Source of the DNA: Pseudoselenomonas ruminantium
GTDB lineage: Bacteria > Bacillota > Negativicutes > Selenomonadales > Selenomonadaceae
Assembly: GCF_900104055.1 (NCBI RefSeq)
Contig: NZ_FNJQ01000003.1
Location: 1-64,000 of the forward strand
DNA: 64,000 bases
Direction of reading: 5' to 3'
The notes under the pieces were generated by a model. The model saw nothing but the letters and a program-made list of their open reading frames with translations. It made no database searches and had not been told where the DNA came from. This document shows, in pieces, positions 48,085 through 56,240 of the stretch (within the stretch, counting starts at the first letter, position 1; each line of letters starts with the position of its first letter). Made by a program: the position numbers and the translations under genes.

Positions 48085-48849
48085 TCATTTGCACACTCTG
48101 GCCAACAGCCAATGCGGCAGGATGGAAGCCACAATGCGGTGCAGGCTGCTGACCATATCCGGGGTACAGACCACGGCACCGGCTTTGGCGGCCCGCAGGG
48201 ATTTTTCTGCCACGCTCCTGACATTCGTCGCGCCAGGCATATCCCGATATACATGATGTTTATCGGTTTCTTTGGCCTTGTCTACAAATTCCGTATCCTT
48301 TATCCAGAAAGGACATACTGCCGTAATCTTTATGCCGAGGTCTGCCAGCTCTACGCTCATGGCCCGGCTATACGACAACAGAAAAGCCTTACTGGCTGCA
48401 TACACAGCCAAATTGGGGATGGGATGGAAAGCCGAGCAGGATACGATTTCCATAATGATGCTGCCTTTAGTCATAAAGGGAATGCACATTTCCGTAATGT
48501 CCAGCACCGCCATATCGTTGAGCTTCACCATCTGCTGCAATTTTTTTCGCGGACATTCCCGGCTCAGCCCAATACAGCCAAAGCCTGCAGCATTTACCAG
48601 ATAGCGCACCCGCGGCCCTTGCGATGATAATTCCTGTTCCAATTCATCCAGCTTACTCTCGTCAGTTAAATCCATGTTCAAACACCGACAGGGCGTATGG
48701 AGCTTTTCTGCCAAGTTTGCCAGTTTCCCGCCGCGTCTGGCAATAAGCCATAATTCATCCAAACCTTCCTGATCCAACAATTTCGCATATTCTGCCCCCA
48801 ATCCACTGGAAGCACCTGTAATGATTGCAATATTATTCAACTTATCCAT
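48085..48849 (-). CDS. Short-chain dehydrogenase/reductase
   Basis: 254 aa from ATG 48849. Cofactor motif TGASSGLGAEYA at residue 11, NAAGFG near 87, catalytic YAASKAF with Ser upstream (VSCSAF). The IARRGGKLANLAEKL segment suggests NADP(H) preference. Substrate unknown. Its start overlaps the end of the YjbR-family gene, so the two are translationally coupled. It converges with the AraC gene 4 bp away without a visible terminator. Confidence 0.85.
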   Translation of the reverse strand: MDKLNNIAIITGASSGLGAEYAKLLDQEGLDELWLIARRGGKLANLAEKLHTPCRCLNMDLTDESKLDELEQELSSQGPRVRYLVNAAGFGCIGLSRECPRKKLQQMVKLNDMAVLDITEMCIPFMTKGSIIMEIVSCSAFHPIPNLAVYAASKAFLLSYSRAMSVELADLGIKITAVCPFWIKDTEFVDKAKETDKHHVYRDMPGATNVRSVAEKSLRAAKAGAVVCTPDMVSSLHRIVASILPHWLLARVCK

Positions 48850-49555
48850 TTTCGTCAACCACACCTGCCTTTTTCTTCTTTGGCTGGGACAAGCGAAAAC
48901 TTTCCGCAATCCTCTGCCGCAATTCCTCCATGGGGACAGAACCATCCAGACAAAGGGTATACCAATACTTCCGATTCATGTGATAGCCCGGAAAGTACTT
49001 CCGACCATCCACCAGTGCCGCTACTTGTTCTGCTGTACCGTGCAGGTTCATAACCCGAATAGGCTTCTGGCCGCCCAGACCGATTTTCTCCGGCAGGATT
49101 TCCATGAACAGCACATACCATTTGCGGGAAAGATGGGAACGGATAACCGCCGCCGTATCATCCTTCCAGGGATATTCGATTTCATCCCCATAGGTATCAC
49201 GGATATAGTCCAAAATCTGCTGGATATAGCCGCCGCTGAAAGTCCCATGTTCACCACAGGATTCTCCCAGCCTGTTCAAAGCCTTTCGATAGGCATCCTT
49301 GACACTCCCCACAAAGGCGCCTTCCGCCGACTCGATCAAGTGCAGCACATAAGGCTCCTGACTCTCGCGGTCCAACAGGCGTGTGGCTGCCTTGCCCGAG
49401 GCCGCGACCTTTATCTGCAAAAGGAACGCTCCATCCAGTAATACTTCTTCATAAAGATAACTTTCGCCTTCATGCTGGAAGCCGTAAGCCGGCAATCTTT
49501 CCAACTGCAGTCTTGGCAATTCTCCCGCTGCTAATTCATGCCATTCATCTGTCAT
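48842..49555 (-). CDS. MmcQ/YjbR-family protein
   Basis: 237 aa. The C-terminal 115 residues are the YjbR/MmcQ double-wing domain (SRKWYVLFMEILPEKIGLGG, then MNRKYWYTLCLDGSVPMEEL). The N-terminal half (ELPRLQLERLPAYGFQHEGE) is an additional domain seen in longer relatives of Firmicutes. Function unknown; a DNA-binding role was suggested from structure only. Coupled with the SDR gene. Confidence 0.75.
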   Translation of the reverse strand: MTDEWHELAAGELPRLQLERLPAYGFQHEGESYLYEEVLLDGAFLLQIKVAASGKAATRLLDRESQEPYVLHLIESAEGAFVGSVKDAYRKALNRLGESCGEHGTFSGGYIQQILDYIRDTYGDEIEYPWKDDTAAVIRSHLSRKWYVLFMEILPEKIGLGGQKPIRVMNLHGTAEQVAALVDGRKYFPGYHMNRKYWYTLCLDGSVPMEELRQRIAESFRLSQPKKKKAGVVDENG

Positions 49556-49711
49556 CGCGCGTATCCCCCATGCACTGATTGGTCACTTCCCCCATCCGAA
49601 AGTTTGACCTCTGCTTAATGCAATCATAACAGATGGCATCACATCCAGCAAGTCAGAAACCTCCCACAGATACGTTCTCCTGCCGGCAATGTCCACCATA
49701 AGGATTTTTAC

Positions 49712-49752
49712 CAAAAACAAGACTGCTGCACGTTTGCGTACATGCAGCAGTC
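49712..49752 (-). terminator. Terminator of the secreted-protein gene
   Basis: GACTGCTGCA (49721-49730) / TGCAGCAGTC (49743-49752), 10 bp perfect; on the minus strand it is followed by TTGTTTTTGG. Confidence 0.8.
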
Positions 49753-49761
49753 CCTTCTCGT

Positions 49762-50211
49762 TTATGGGGCTAAATTCAATTCAAGGGCACCGCTTTGCGT
49801 ATCAAAGCTGCCTGTATATCCCGTGCGGCCATCCCAGATAAGTTTATCTCCCTCGCTATGGCTTGGCCGGCCGTAGCTGGTGCTGAGTTTATGAATCAAT
49901 TCGGCGGTCTCTTCTGTGGTCAGACTCACCTGCTGCCGGGGTGCGATGCGCAGGCTGGCGATGCGGCCATAATGATCCATCTGTTCCTGATAAGCTGCCG
50001 CACCGATCTTGCCATGGAATTCCGAGAATTCATAGCCCTTCCGCTGCAGCAGGCAGGTGTAGCCCGGCATATCAGAGACATAGGAACCTACCCGGGGCAG
50101 GGAATCCAGCACGCGCAGATAATCGTGACCTGCACTTGCCGCCAGCGCCGAGCCAGCCCCCAAAACCATAACCATGGCCATCCCCAATACAATCCGCCAT
50201 AATTTCCGCAT
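49762..50211 (-). CDS. Secreted hypothetical protein, 149 aa
   Basis: 149 aa from ATG 50211, with GGGAGGAAG upstream. Signal peptide to the ALA/AS junction near residue 26. The mature domain of about 120 residues is alpha/beta with LIHKLSTSYGRPSHSEGDKL, a pattern also seen in small secreted proteins of Negativicutes, but I cannot name the family. Two copies of the AraC-type motif lie 100-155 bp upstream, so it may belong to the same regulon as the glycoside operon. Confidence 0.65.
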   Translation of the reverse strand: MRKLWRIVLGMAMVMVLGAGSALAASAGHDYLRVLDSLPRVGSYVSDMPGYTCLLQRKGYEFSEFHGKIGAAAYQEQMDHYGRIASLRIAPRQQVSLTTEETAELIHKLSTSYGRPSHSEGDKLIWDGRTGYTGSFDTQSGALELNLAP

Positions 50212-50315
50212 AATGCTTCCTCCCATCCTTTAAACAATCACTTTTTTATACCATATTCTTTGACTATCTATTACAATCATAAAAGATTCTTTAGGAAAAG
50301 GCAAGAACTTTTTCT

Positions 50316-50366
50316 AAATATATGTCGGATTTCGTCCAGCATATATAAAAATATGTCGTATATATA
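50316..50366. promoter_or_regulatory. Two AraC-type motifs upstream of the secreted-protein gene
   Basis: AAATATATGTCGGATTT (50316-50332) and TATAAAAATATGTCGTAT (50344-50361). The first 15 bases of the latter are identical to the motif at 46832-46846; the former shares ATATGTCGGATTT with it. Spacing about 28 bp, so two subsites. Confidence 0.6.
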
Positions 50367-50381
50367 CTCTGCGAAACGCAA

Positions 50382-50422
50382 AGGGACTGTTGCACAAGCG
50401 ATAGACTCGTGCAACAGTCCCT
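50382..50422 (-). terminator. Terminator of the rhamnosidase gene
   Basis: AGGGACTGTTGCAC (50382-50395) / GTGCAACAGTCCCT (50409-50422), 14 bp perfect; short T run on the minus strand. Confidence 0.75.
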
Positions 50423-50429
50423 CCATTAT

Positions 50430-53057
50430 TCATGCCGGCAGGAAGCTTACTTCCCACTGACCGGAACCGAATTTCCTGCTGGTCAGGCCCTTGAAATTCA
50501 GGCCACCGGTCTGGCGCAGCTCGGCACCAGCTGGCAATGTCAGCTGGCCGCTGCTGTTCGGCGGTACGGTCATTTTGACAACGATTTCTGTACCCTGCTT
50601 TTCCCAGCGGATGGCCGCCTGCCCATAGGGGGTTTCATGGGAAGCGGCCGCAAAGTCCAGATTGCCGCCGGGCTGGGGATGGAAGTTGATCTGCTTATAA
50701 CCAGGCTCGCCGCCATCGTAGTCCAGGCCGGCAGCATAGCGGTAGAGCCAGTCACCGATGGCCCCATAAGCATAGTGGTTGAAGGAATTCATATCGGGGC
50801 TGCAGAAACTGCCATCGGGCCGTTTACCGTCCCAATGCTCCCAAATGGTGGTTGCGCCCTGCTTGACCGGATAGAGCCAGCCGGGGAATTCCTCCCGGCG
50901 CAAAAGCCTCCAGGCCGCCTCAGCCTGGCCATTTTCCGACAAAGCAGTACACAGGCAAGGGGTACCCATGAAGCCCGTCATCAGATGGCCGTCCTTTTCC
51001 AGAAGCTCTGCCAGTTCTGCCGCCAGCTGCTCCCGGTATTCGACCGGTGCCAGCTTATAGGCCAGCACCATGGCATAGGCGGACTGCGTCTGCACCTGCA
51101 TCTTCCCGGCCGGCAGATAATTTTCCAGGAAACGCTGACGCAATTTAGTAAATTTGCCGCTATAGATTTGGGCATCCTGATTATGCTTCAGGATTTTTGC
51201 CGTGCAGGCCATGATTTCCATGGATACCAGATGGTAGACCGAGCAAGTGAACGGCGTAGGGGTTGCGCCCAAGGGGGTCTTGCCATCACCATCCAGCGCC
51301 AGCCAGTCACCGAACTGCATCTTGTAACTGAACCGTCCGGCTTCATCAAGATGCGCATCCATAAAGGCCACCCATTTTTTCATGGATACATACTGCCTGC
51401 GCAGGATATCCAGATTGCCAGTAGCCAGATAGAGATTCCACGGCACGATGGTGGCGGCATCCGCCCAGCCGGAAGCGCCATCCATGCCCATATGGTCAAT
51501 CATATCCTGCGAAGCCACAGGCGTCAGCACATCCGGCACCACATGGGGGATCGCACCGTTTTCAGCCTGTTCCGCCTCCAAATCCATCAGCCATTTTTGG
51601 AAAAACGCATGGGTATTCATCAGGAAGTTTGCCGTCCCGCTGAAGATCTCCGCATCGCCCGTCCAGCCCAGTCGTTCATCTCGCTGCGGGCAATCCGTGG
51701 GCACATCGAGGAAATTGCCCTTGAGCCCCCAGAGGATATTATGCTGAAGCTGGTTGAGCAGCTTGTCCGAACACTTGAAAGTCCCGGCCTGCGGCATATC
51801 CGAATGGAGCACCTGCGCCGTGAAATCCTCGGCCCTTGCATCCGCGGGCCATGCTTCGAGCCAGGCATATTGGAAGCCCTGATAGGTGAAATGCGGGGTA
51901 AACACTTCCTCCTCATCCGTGCCCTTGGTATAGGTGATGGTTTCCTTTGCTTCCCGCAGGTTTTCCAGATAGACATTGCCGTCCCTATCCAGCACCTCGA
52001 AGCAATGTAGCTTTACCTGCGTTCCTTTTGGCCCTCTGACCTTGAACTGCACCCAGCCCGACATATTCTGGCCAAAGTCCAGCACCCGCTCGCCCTTGGG
52101 CGTGGTGAGGAAAGCCCTTACCGGCAAGTTTTCCTGCCTGCGGATGGGGGAAGCCGTCTGCGGGCACAGATTGCCCAGCGGATAAGGAATGGTCATGACC
52201 TTCTGCCAAGCCGCGGCATCAAAGCCCGGCTGATTCCATCCACACTGTTCATGGCGGGCATCATAATTTTCCCCGCCATAGATCTCCGCAAATTCCACGG
52301 GGCTGTCTGAACCCTGCCAGCTTTCATCCGTAGCAAAGACTTCCTCTGTGCCATCGGTGTAACGCACATGCAGTTCGCCGCAGAACGCGGTCTGCTCCCC
52401 ATAGAGATTGCGGACATGATGAAAGGTCAACATGCCCTTGTACCAGCCAGCCCCCAGATGAGCGCCGAGCACATTCTCACCGGAGCGCAAAAGTTCCGTC
52501 ACCTCATAAGTCTGATAGCTCAGGCGCTTCTGGTAAGCCGTCCAGCCTGGTGTGAGCTCATCCCGCCCCACCCGCTGGCCATTGATGAAGAACTGATAAA
52601 GGCCTAAAGCCGTGGTATAGACAACAGCATGAGCTACCTCTTTCGCCAGGCGGATTTCCTTGCGCAGGTATGTGCCTTTGGAATTTTCTTTATCCGCAGG
52701 CGTTTCCGCCGAAATGAATTTTCCCTGCCACTTTCCTTCGACATTACCGCTGAGAAAGCTTACCGGCGCCGACCAGTCACACCAGACATTCCCGGCTGCA
52801 GCCCGCACCCGCACATGATAACGCCGGGCCGTGACGAGCTTCACCTGTGGCCGGATACCGCTCGACTGCGTGCCCGCAGTCTCCCCGCTGTCATAGATCA
52901 AATCCGTGAACGCCGCATCTGCCGCTATCTGTATATGAAAGGCACTCTGCCGGAAATTCCGCTCTTCCGTCTCAAACTGCCAGCTCAGCACGGGGCAGCG
53001 CAAAACGCCATTTGCCTCTTCCATATAATCCAGCAAAATCTTCCTGATGGTAAACAT
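50430..53057 (-). CDS. GH78 alpha-L-rhamnosidase
   Basis: 875 aa from ATG 53057, where GGGGAGG gives a good site. Domain order is that of GH78: N-terminal Fn3-like and carbohydrate-binding beta domains (TALGLYQFFINGQRVGRDEL, GQNMSGWVQFKV), then the (alpha/alpha)6 catalytic domain with DVPTDCPQRDERLGWTGDA (general-acid region) and TTIWEHWDGKRPDG, and a C-terminal beta domain (NFHPQPGGNLDFAAASHETP). There is no signal peptide, so rhamnosides are cleaved inside the cell. It supplies L-rhamnose for the rhamnose genes at 61-64 kb. Confidence 0.95.
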   Translation of the reverse strand: MFTIRKILLDYMEEANGVLRCPVLSWQFETEERNFRQSAFHIQIAADAAFTDLIYDSGETAGTQSSGIRPQVKLVTARRYHVRVRAAAGNVWCDWSAPVSFLSGNVEGKWQGKFISAETPADKENSKGTYLRKEIRLAKEVAHAVVYTTALGLYQFFINGQRVGRDELTPGWTAYQKRLSYQTYEVTELLRSGENVLGAHLGAGWYKGMLTFHHVRNLYGEQTAFCGELHVRYTDGTEEVFATDESWQGSDSPVEFAEIYGGENYDARHEQCGWNQPGFDAAAWQKVMTIPYPLGNLCPQTASPIRRQENLPVRAFLTTPKGERVLDFGQNMSGWVQFKVRGPKGTQVKLHCFEVLDRDGNVYLENLREAKETITYTKGTDEEEVFTPHFTYQGFQYAWLEAWPADARAEDFTAQVLHSDMPQAGTFKCSDKLLNQLQHNILWGLKGNFLDVPTDCPQRDERLGWTGDAEIFSGTANFLMNTHAFFQKWLMDLEAEQAENGAIPHVVPDVLTPVASQDMIDHMGMDGASGWADAATIVPWNLYLATGNLDILRRQYVSMKKWVAFMDAHLDEAGRFSYKMQFGDWLALDGDGKTPLGATPTPFTCSVYHLVSMEIMACTAKILKHNQDAQIYSGKFTKLRQRFLENYLPAGKMQVQTQSAYAMVLAYKLAPVEYREQLAAELAELLEKDGHLMTGFMGTPCLCTALSENGQAEAAWRLLRREEFPGWLYPVKQGATTIWEHWDGKRPDGSFCSPDMNSFNHYAYGAIGDWLYRYAAGLDYDGGEPGYKQINFHPQPGGNLDFAAASHETPYGQAAIRWEKQGTEIVVKMTVPPNSSGQLTLPAGAELRQTGGLNFKGLTSRKFGSGQWEVSFLPA

Positions 53058-53077
53058 GATGTTTCCTCCCCGCATCG

Positions 53078-53239
53078 TTATTGTTCTTGCGTCATGGGTA
53101 TTGTAACACGAAAAAAGCCCCGTTTCACGGGGCTCAAGGCGGTTGCCAAAGAGATGTCGGAAGGAACTAAAAATATACCGGCATCTTTGCACGCCTGCTG
53201 TAATAACGCTTCCCAATTTCCCTGTTGTTTATGAAACAT
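53078..53239 (-). CDS. Possible small ORF upstream of the rhamnosidase
   Basis: 53 codons starting MFHKQQGNWEALLQQACKDA. It ends 20 bp before the GH78 start and contains the terminator hairpin at 53116-53134. It lacks a clear ribosome-binding site. Either a leader/attenuator ORF or chance. Confidence 0.25.
   Translation of the reverse strand: MFHKQQGNWEALLQQACKDAGIFLVPSDISLATALSPVKRGFFRVTIPMTQEQ
53111..53134 (-). terminator. Intrinsic terminator in the GH78 leader
   Basis: On the minus strand AGCCCCG-TGAAA-CGGGGCT followed by six T (complement of 53111-53116). It lies between the likely promoter (TATAAT at about 53283-53288) and the rhamnosidase start, so it may attenuate the gene or end a short RNA. 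Confidence 0.7.
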
Positions 53240-53278
53240 TGCTTCAAGATGATTTCCCTGTATTGTGGGAGAAAAACG

Positions 53279-53294
53279 GCTATGCTATATTATA
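53279..53294. promoter_or_regulatory. Divergent -10 region in palindrome
   Basis: GGCTATATTATAGCC-type palindrome giving TATAAT on the minus strand and TATTAT/TATATT on the plus strand. It can serve the leader of GH78 and the gene at 53383. No good -35 was found on either side. Confidence 0.4.
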
Positions 53295-53382
53295 GCCAAG
53301 GTAAGACGAGTAAAATACAATAGGGTGTAAACAATCGGCGGGTTATCCATAGGTGTAAGATGAAAGCTATGAGGTAAGTGAA

Positions 53383-53856
53383 ATGGAACATTTATTGGAA
53401 GCGCAAGTATTGGACTTGCAGGAACATGGTATTCGCTTATATGGCAATCTGGCAGAGTTTTATCACTGGCTTGGTTCCCAACGCATGTCACGCGTGCTGA
53501 AGGAGAAAATGCAGACGGCTGTGGATGACAATCTGACCACACGCAGTGATTTTGTGGATAAATTCGGTGTAATGGTTCATCATAAGCTTAATATCCGGGT
53601 TCCCCAGCCTTGGGATAAGCTGTTCATGATGAGGCTGACCGGTCAGGCACCTCAGGATGAACAGGAAAAAGACCGCCTGCATCATGCAGCCCTTGGCTAC
53701 TGGCTCAGCTATGAACAGATGGCTGCTGACCTCTACCGCAGCCTTTATGCCAGGAGCAAGAACAGCTGGCATAAAGAACTGATGCATCAGGCATTGCTGG
53801 AAGTGGAGCGCATCAAAAATTCCTTCCCCCAAAACAAATGCGCTATGGCCAGTTGA
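53383..53856 (+). CDS. Hypothetical helical protein, 157 aa
   Basis: 157 aa, mostly helical, with segments DLQEHGIRLYGNLAEFYHWL and LGYWLSYEQMAADLYRSLYA. The size, the paired His/Glu residues and four long helices recall ferritin-like bundles, but the metal-ligand pattern is not clear enough to assign. GAGGTAAGTGAA precedes ATG 53383. Single gene with a terminator pair after it. Confidence 0.6.
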   Translation: MEHLLEAQVLDLQEHGIRLYGNLAEFYHWLGSQRMSRVLKEKMQTAVDDNLTTRSDFVDKFGVMVHHKLNIRVPQPWDKLFMMRLTGQAPQDEQEKDRLHHAALGYWLSYEQMAADLYRSLYARSKNSWHKELMHQALLEVERIKNSFPQNKCAMAS

Positions 53857-53888
53857 TGATGCGGTAAAATTCATGATCATACATAAAG

Positions 53889-53920
53889 GGCCTGCCGCGC
53901 ACAACCGTGCGGCAGGCCTC
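53889..53920 (+). terminator. Terminator after the 157-aa gene
   Basis: GGCCTGCCGC (53889-53898) / GCGGCAGGCC (53909-53918), 10 bp perfect. Confidence 0.7.
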
Positions 53921-53936
53921 TATTGGAGTACGAACC

Positions 53937-53976
53937 ACAGGCGGCTTCATCGCTAAGATGAAGCCGCCTGTGTCTT
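53937..53976. terminator. Bidirectional terminator
   Basis: ACAGGCGGCTTCATC (53937-53951) / GATGAAGCCGCCTGT (53957-53971), 15 bp perfect, 5-base loop, then GTCTTCTCATTT. It also closes the macrodomain gene on the other strand. Confidence 0.8.
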
Positions 53977-53977
53977 C

Positions 53978-54490
53978 TCATTTCTGCAGCTCTCCATCGT
54001 ACACTAATTTTGTCCGCTCATCGAACAACACCCACAGGATTTCATCAAACGCCCCCGGGTATTGTTCAACCATCTTTCGAACCGTCTGTATGGCGGTCAT
54101 CGCCGCCTGTTGCACCGGGTAGGAATACACACCTGTGGAGATGGACGGAAAGGCCACCGTACGGATTCCATGCTCTATGGCCAGCTTTAAGGAATGCCTG
54201 TAGCATCCGGCAAGCAGGTCTTCCTCGCCCTGCCTGCCGCCATGCCATACCGGGCCCACCGTATGGATAACATAACGGCAAGGCAGTTTATAGGCCTTGG
54301 TGATCTTGGCCTGCCCCGTTTTGCAGCCATGCAGCGTCCGGCACTCTGCCAGGAGTTCCGGCCCTGCTGCCCGGTGAATGGCCCCGTCCACGCCACCGCC
54401 ACCTAGCAGGCTTTCATTGGCTGCATTTACAATGGCATCGGCATAATGTTTGGCAGTGATATCGCCTAACTCCGTTCTGATTATTGTCAT
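53978..54490 (-). CDS. ymdB: Macrodomain protein, O-acetyl-ADP-ribose deacetylase type
   Basis: 170 aa, a single MacroD-type domain. ADP-ribose loops: [34 protein letters not shown] and [11 protein letters not shown]. The IVNAAN and GGGVDGAIH motifs are those of hydrolases that remove ADP-ribose or deacetylate O-acetyl-ADP-ribose. Its start overlaps the sirtuin stop by 4 bp, so the pair is coupled: the sirtuin makes O-acetyl-ADP-ribose and this enzyme can recycle it. Confidence 0.9.
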   Translation of the reverse strand: MTIIRTELGDITAKHYADAIVNAANESLLGGGGVDGAIHRAAGPELLAECRTLHGCKTGQAKITKAYKLPCRYVIHTVGPVWHGGRQGEEDLLAGCYRHSLKLAIEHGIRTVAFPSISTGVYSYPVQQAAMTAIQTVRKMVEQYPGAFDEILWVLFDERTKLVYDGELQK

Positions 54491-55233
54491 CTTGCACCTC
54501 CGCTTTTCCTAACCGCCTCACTCAGCACCTTGCCTATCGGTTCCCGTATGACTAGATTTGCAGACCTATCTGCCTTGGTGGCAGTCTTATTGATGACCAC
54601 CAGATTGTCGCCACGAAAATAATCCAGTAATCCCGCCGCCGGATATACGGCCAGCGAAGTGCCACCCACAATCAGCGTATCGGCCTTACGAATGGCCTGC
54701 ACAGCTTTTTCGATTACCAGTTCGTTGAGTGCTTCTTCATATAGGACGACATCCGGCCGCACTATACCGCCGCATTCTTTGCAAACAGGTACAGGCTTAT
54801 TTTGCAGAGCATATTCCAATGTATATTGCCTGCCACATTCCATGCAATGCCAGCGCATGAGTGAACCATGCAATTCGCACACATTTTCGCTGCCGGCAGC
54901 TTGATGAAGGCCGTCTATGTTTTGGGTAACCACTGCCAGCAGTTTTCCGCTGTTTTCCAATTCAGCCAAAGCCAGATGCCCTGCGTTGGGTTTGGCCTCA
55001 AGGAATATCATCTTGGCAAAGAGGAACGCAAAGAACTCCTGCGGATGGTCAAGCAGGAAAGTATGGGACACCATCTCCTCCGGACTGAACTTCCGATCAA
55101 GTTTCTGATTGTATATACCGTCAGCACTGCGAAAATCTGGTATTCCTGACTCCGTAGACATTCCCGCACCGCCGAAGAATACGATAGCGGAACTGTCGGC
55201 AATAATTCCTGCCAACTCATCAATCCTGCTCAT
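54487..55233 (-). CDS. cobB: Sir2-family NAD-dependent protein deacylase
   Basis: 248 aa. NAD-binding [15 protein letters not shown], catalytic [12 protein letters not shown] and ELHGS with the active His, four zinc cysteines (CMEC ... CKEC), [17 protein letters not shown] and [10 protein letters not shown]. It follows the canonical bacterial sirtuin layout, so it is a lysine deacylase rather than an SirTM-type ADP-ribosyltransferase. Consumes NAD+, made by the salvage operon at 33.9-37.3 kb. Confidence 0.9.
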   Translation of the reverse strand: MSRIDELAGIIADSSAIVFFGGAGMSTESGIPDFRSADGIYNQKLDRKFSPEEMVSHTFLLDHPQEFFAFLFAKMIFLEAKPNAGHLALAELENSGKLLAVVTQNIDGLHQAAGSENVCELHGSLMRWHCMECGRQYTLEYALQNKPVPVCKECGGIVRPDVVLYEEALNELVIEKAVQAIRKADTLIVGGTSLAVYPAAGLLDYFRGDNLVVINKTATKADRSANLVIREPIGKVLSEAVRKSGGAR

Positions 55234-55432
55234 TGCCTGGCACCTCCATCCTCTTCCGGCTTTCGCCGGCCTTCGTTCTGAGAATTTTGCTACAATTATT
55301 ATACATCACTACATGACAATTCTCTACCACCAAAGAAAAGGACTGCCTAGCAAATAACCAAACAGCCCATACCTCTCCATTTATCACTCAGCACCAGTAT
55401 TTAGTCAACGCTGTAGGTAGTAAAGTTTTTCT

Positions 55433-55488
55433 TGCAAAAATGCTCAGTTTGCCTTAAAATTAAATAAAAAACAAGTGGGAAATCCCAC
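55433..55488 (+). promoter_or_regulatory. Promoter and operator of the toxin-antitoxin pair
   Basis: TTGCAA, 17-bp spacer, TAAAAT (about 55433-55461), followed by the perfect palindrome GTGGGA-AA-TCCCAC (55475-55488), suited to autorepression by the antitoxin. Confidence 0.6.
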
Positions 55489-55506
55489 ATCAAAGGAGGA
55501 ATCGTC

Positions 55507-55752
55507 ATGGACGCATCTGTAGTCGTAGACTATACTGCTCATCTTGATGCCAAGCATCGCTTAACGCTTCGCGGAGCCAGATATGCATATTACCAAGTAA
55601 GGGAATATGATAACGGTTGCATTGTCCTTGAACCACGTGAACTGGTAGTTCCAAAAGAAATCTCTAAAAAATCTCTTGCCATGATGGATGAATCCATCCG
55701 CAACTACAAAGCTGGCAAGGTTTCTGCGCCAATTGATTTAACGGGGTTCTGA
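55507..55752 (+). CDS. AbrB-like antitoxin
   Basis: 81 aa with AAAGGAGG before ATG 55507. The first 45 residues have the SpoVT/AbrB pattern (AHLDAKHRLTLRG, then GCIVLEPREL). The C-terminal 35 residues are hydrophilic and probably wrap the toxin. The next gene starts 2 bp after the stop. A palindrome sits in the promoter. Type II antitoxin by size, order and pairing. Confidence 0.65.
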   Translation: MDASVVVDYTAHLDAKHRLTLRGARYAYYQVREYDNGCIVLEPRELVVPKEISKKSLAMMDESIRNYKAGKVSAPIDLTGF

Positions 55753-55754
55753 CC

Positions 55755-56138
55755 ATGAATTTTGCTATTCGTATGGGAATCCCGGAAATGCTGGAGCTAT
55801 GGATGGACCTATCTCAAAAGAACGCTGCTGGCACCATATCCAAAAAAGAACTGACCCTCTACACAAAATGGGGAAAAGCCATGCGGCTTCTGTCCCAAGA
55901 TCCATCCTATCCCAGTCTGCATACACATGATATCGAACCACTCACCAAAAGATACGGTGTCAAGGTATGGCAGTCATATCTGGAAAACAATACCAGTCGC
56001 GCCATGCGTATGTATTGGGTATATGGGCCAGACAGGCAAGATATAACCATCATCGGCCTGGAGCCTCATCCAGAAGACAAGAAAAACGGTGCCTATGATA
56101 AGGTCACGTTATCCGATATGCCAGTCATGGATGTGTAA
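55755..56138 (+). CDS. RelE/ParE-like toxin candidate
   Basis: 127 aa. The C-terminal half (RYGVKVWQSYLENNTSRAMR, then MYWVYGPDRQDITIIGLEPH and PEDKKNGAYDKVTLSDMP) has the beta-strand pattern ending in an Arg/Asp-rich loop that is seen in RelE-superfamily mRNA interferases. The N-terminal half is helical. It directly follows the AbrB-like antitoxin, and a perfect terminator follows. The assignment rests on gene order and general resemblance. Confidence 0.55.
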   Translation: MNFAIRMGIPEMLELWMDLSQKNAAGTISKKELTLYTKWGKAMRLLSQDPSYPSLHTHDIEPLTKRYGVKVWQSYLENNTSRAMRMYWVYGPDRQDITIIGLEPHPEDKKNGAYDKVTLSDMPVMDV

Positions 56139-56168
56139 GAGGGCGTAAAATTGCATTTGATATACGAA

Positions 56169-56209
56169 AATCGGCGTAGAATGATAACAGTTCTCATTCT
56201 ACGCCGATT
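56169..56209 (+). terminator. Terminator of the toxin-antitoxin operon
   Basis: AATCGGCGTAGAATG (56169-56183) / CATTCTACGCCGATT (56195-56209), 15 bp perfect, then ATTTCTG. Confidence 0.8.
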
Positions 56210-56240
56210 ATTTCTGTGGATAAATTATTTAAATTCAAAG

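Noticed and set aside
50409-52010. Plus-strand open frame of 533 codons opposite GH78
   Set aside because: Antisense shadow of the rhamnosidase; no start signals or domains.
320-53645. TGACCGGTCA found nine times across the window, looking like a common operator
   Set aside because: Most copies are inside genes as part of codons for Leu/Met-Thr-Gly-Gln or similar, and those between genes are arms of terminator hairpins (320-329 and 25462-25471) or lie in a decayed frame (6525-6534). No consistent promoter position.
53978-55233. SirTM-type ADP-ribosylation system
   Set aside because: The sirtuin has the canonical deacylase motifs and zinc cysteines, and the lipoate-carrier and ligase genes of that system are absent.
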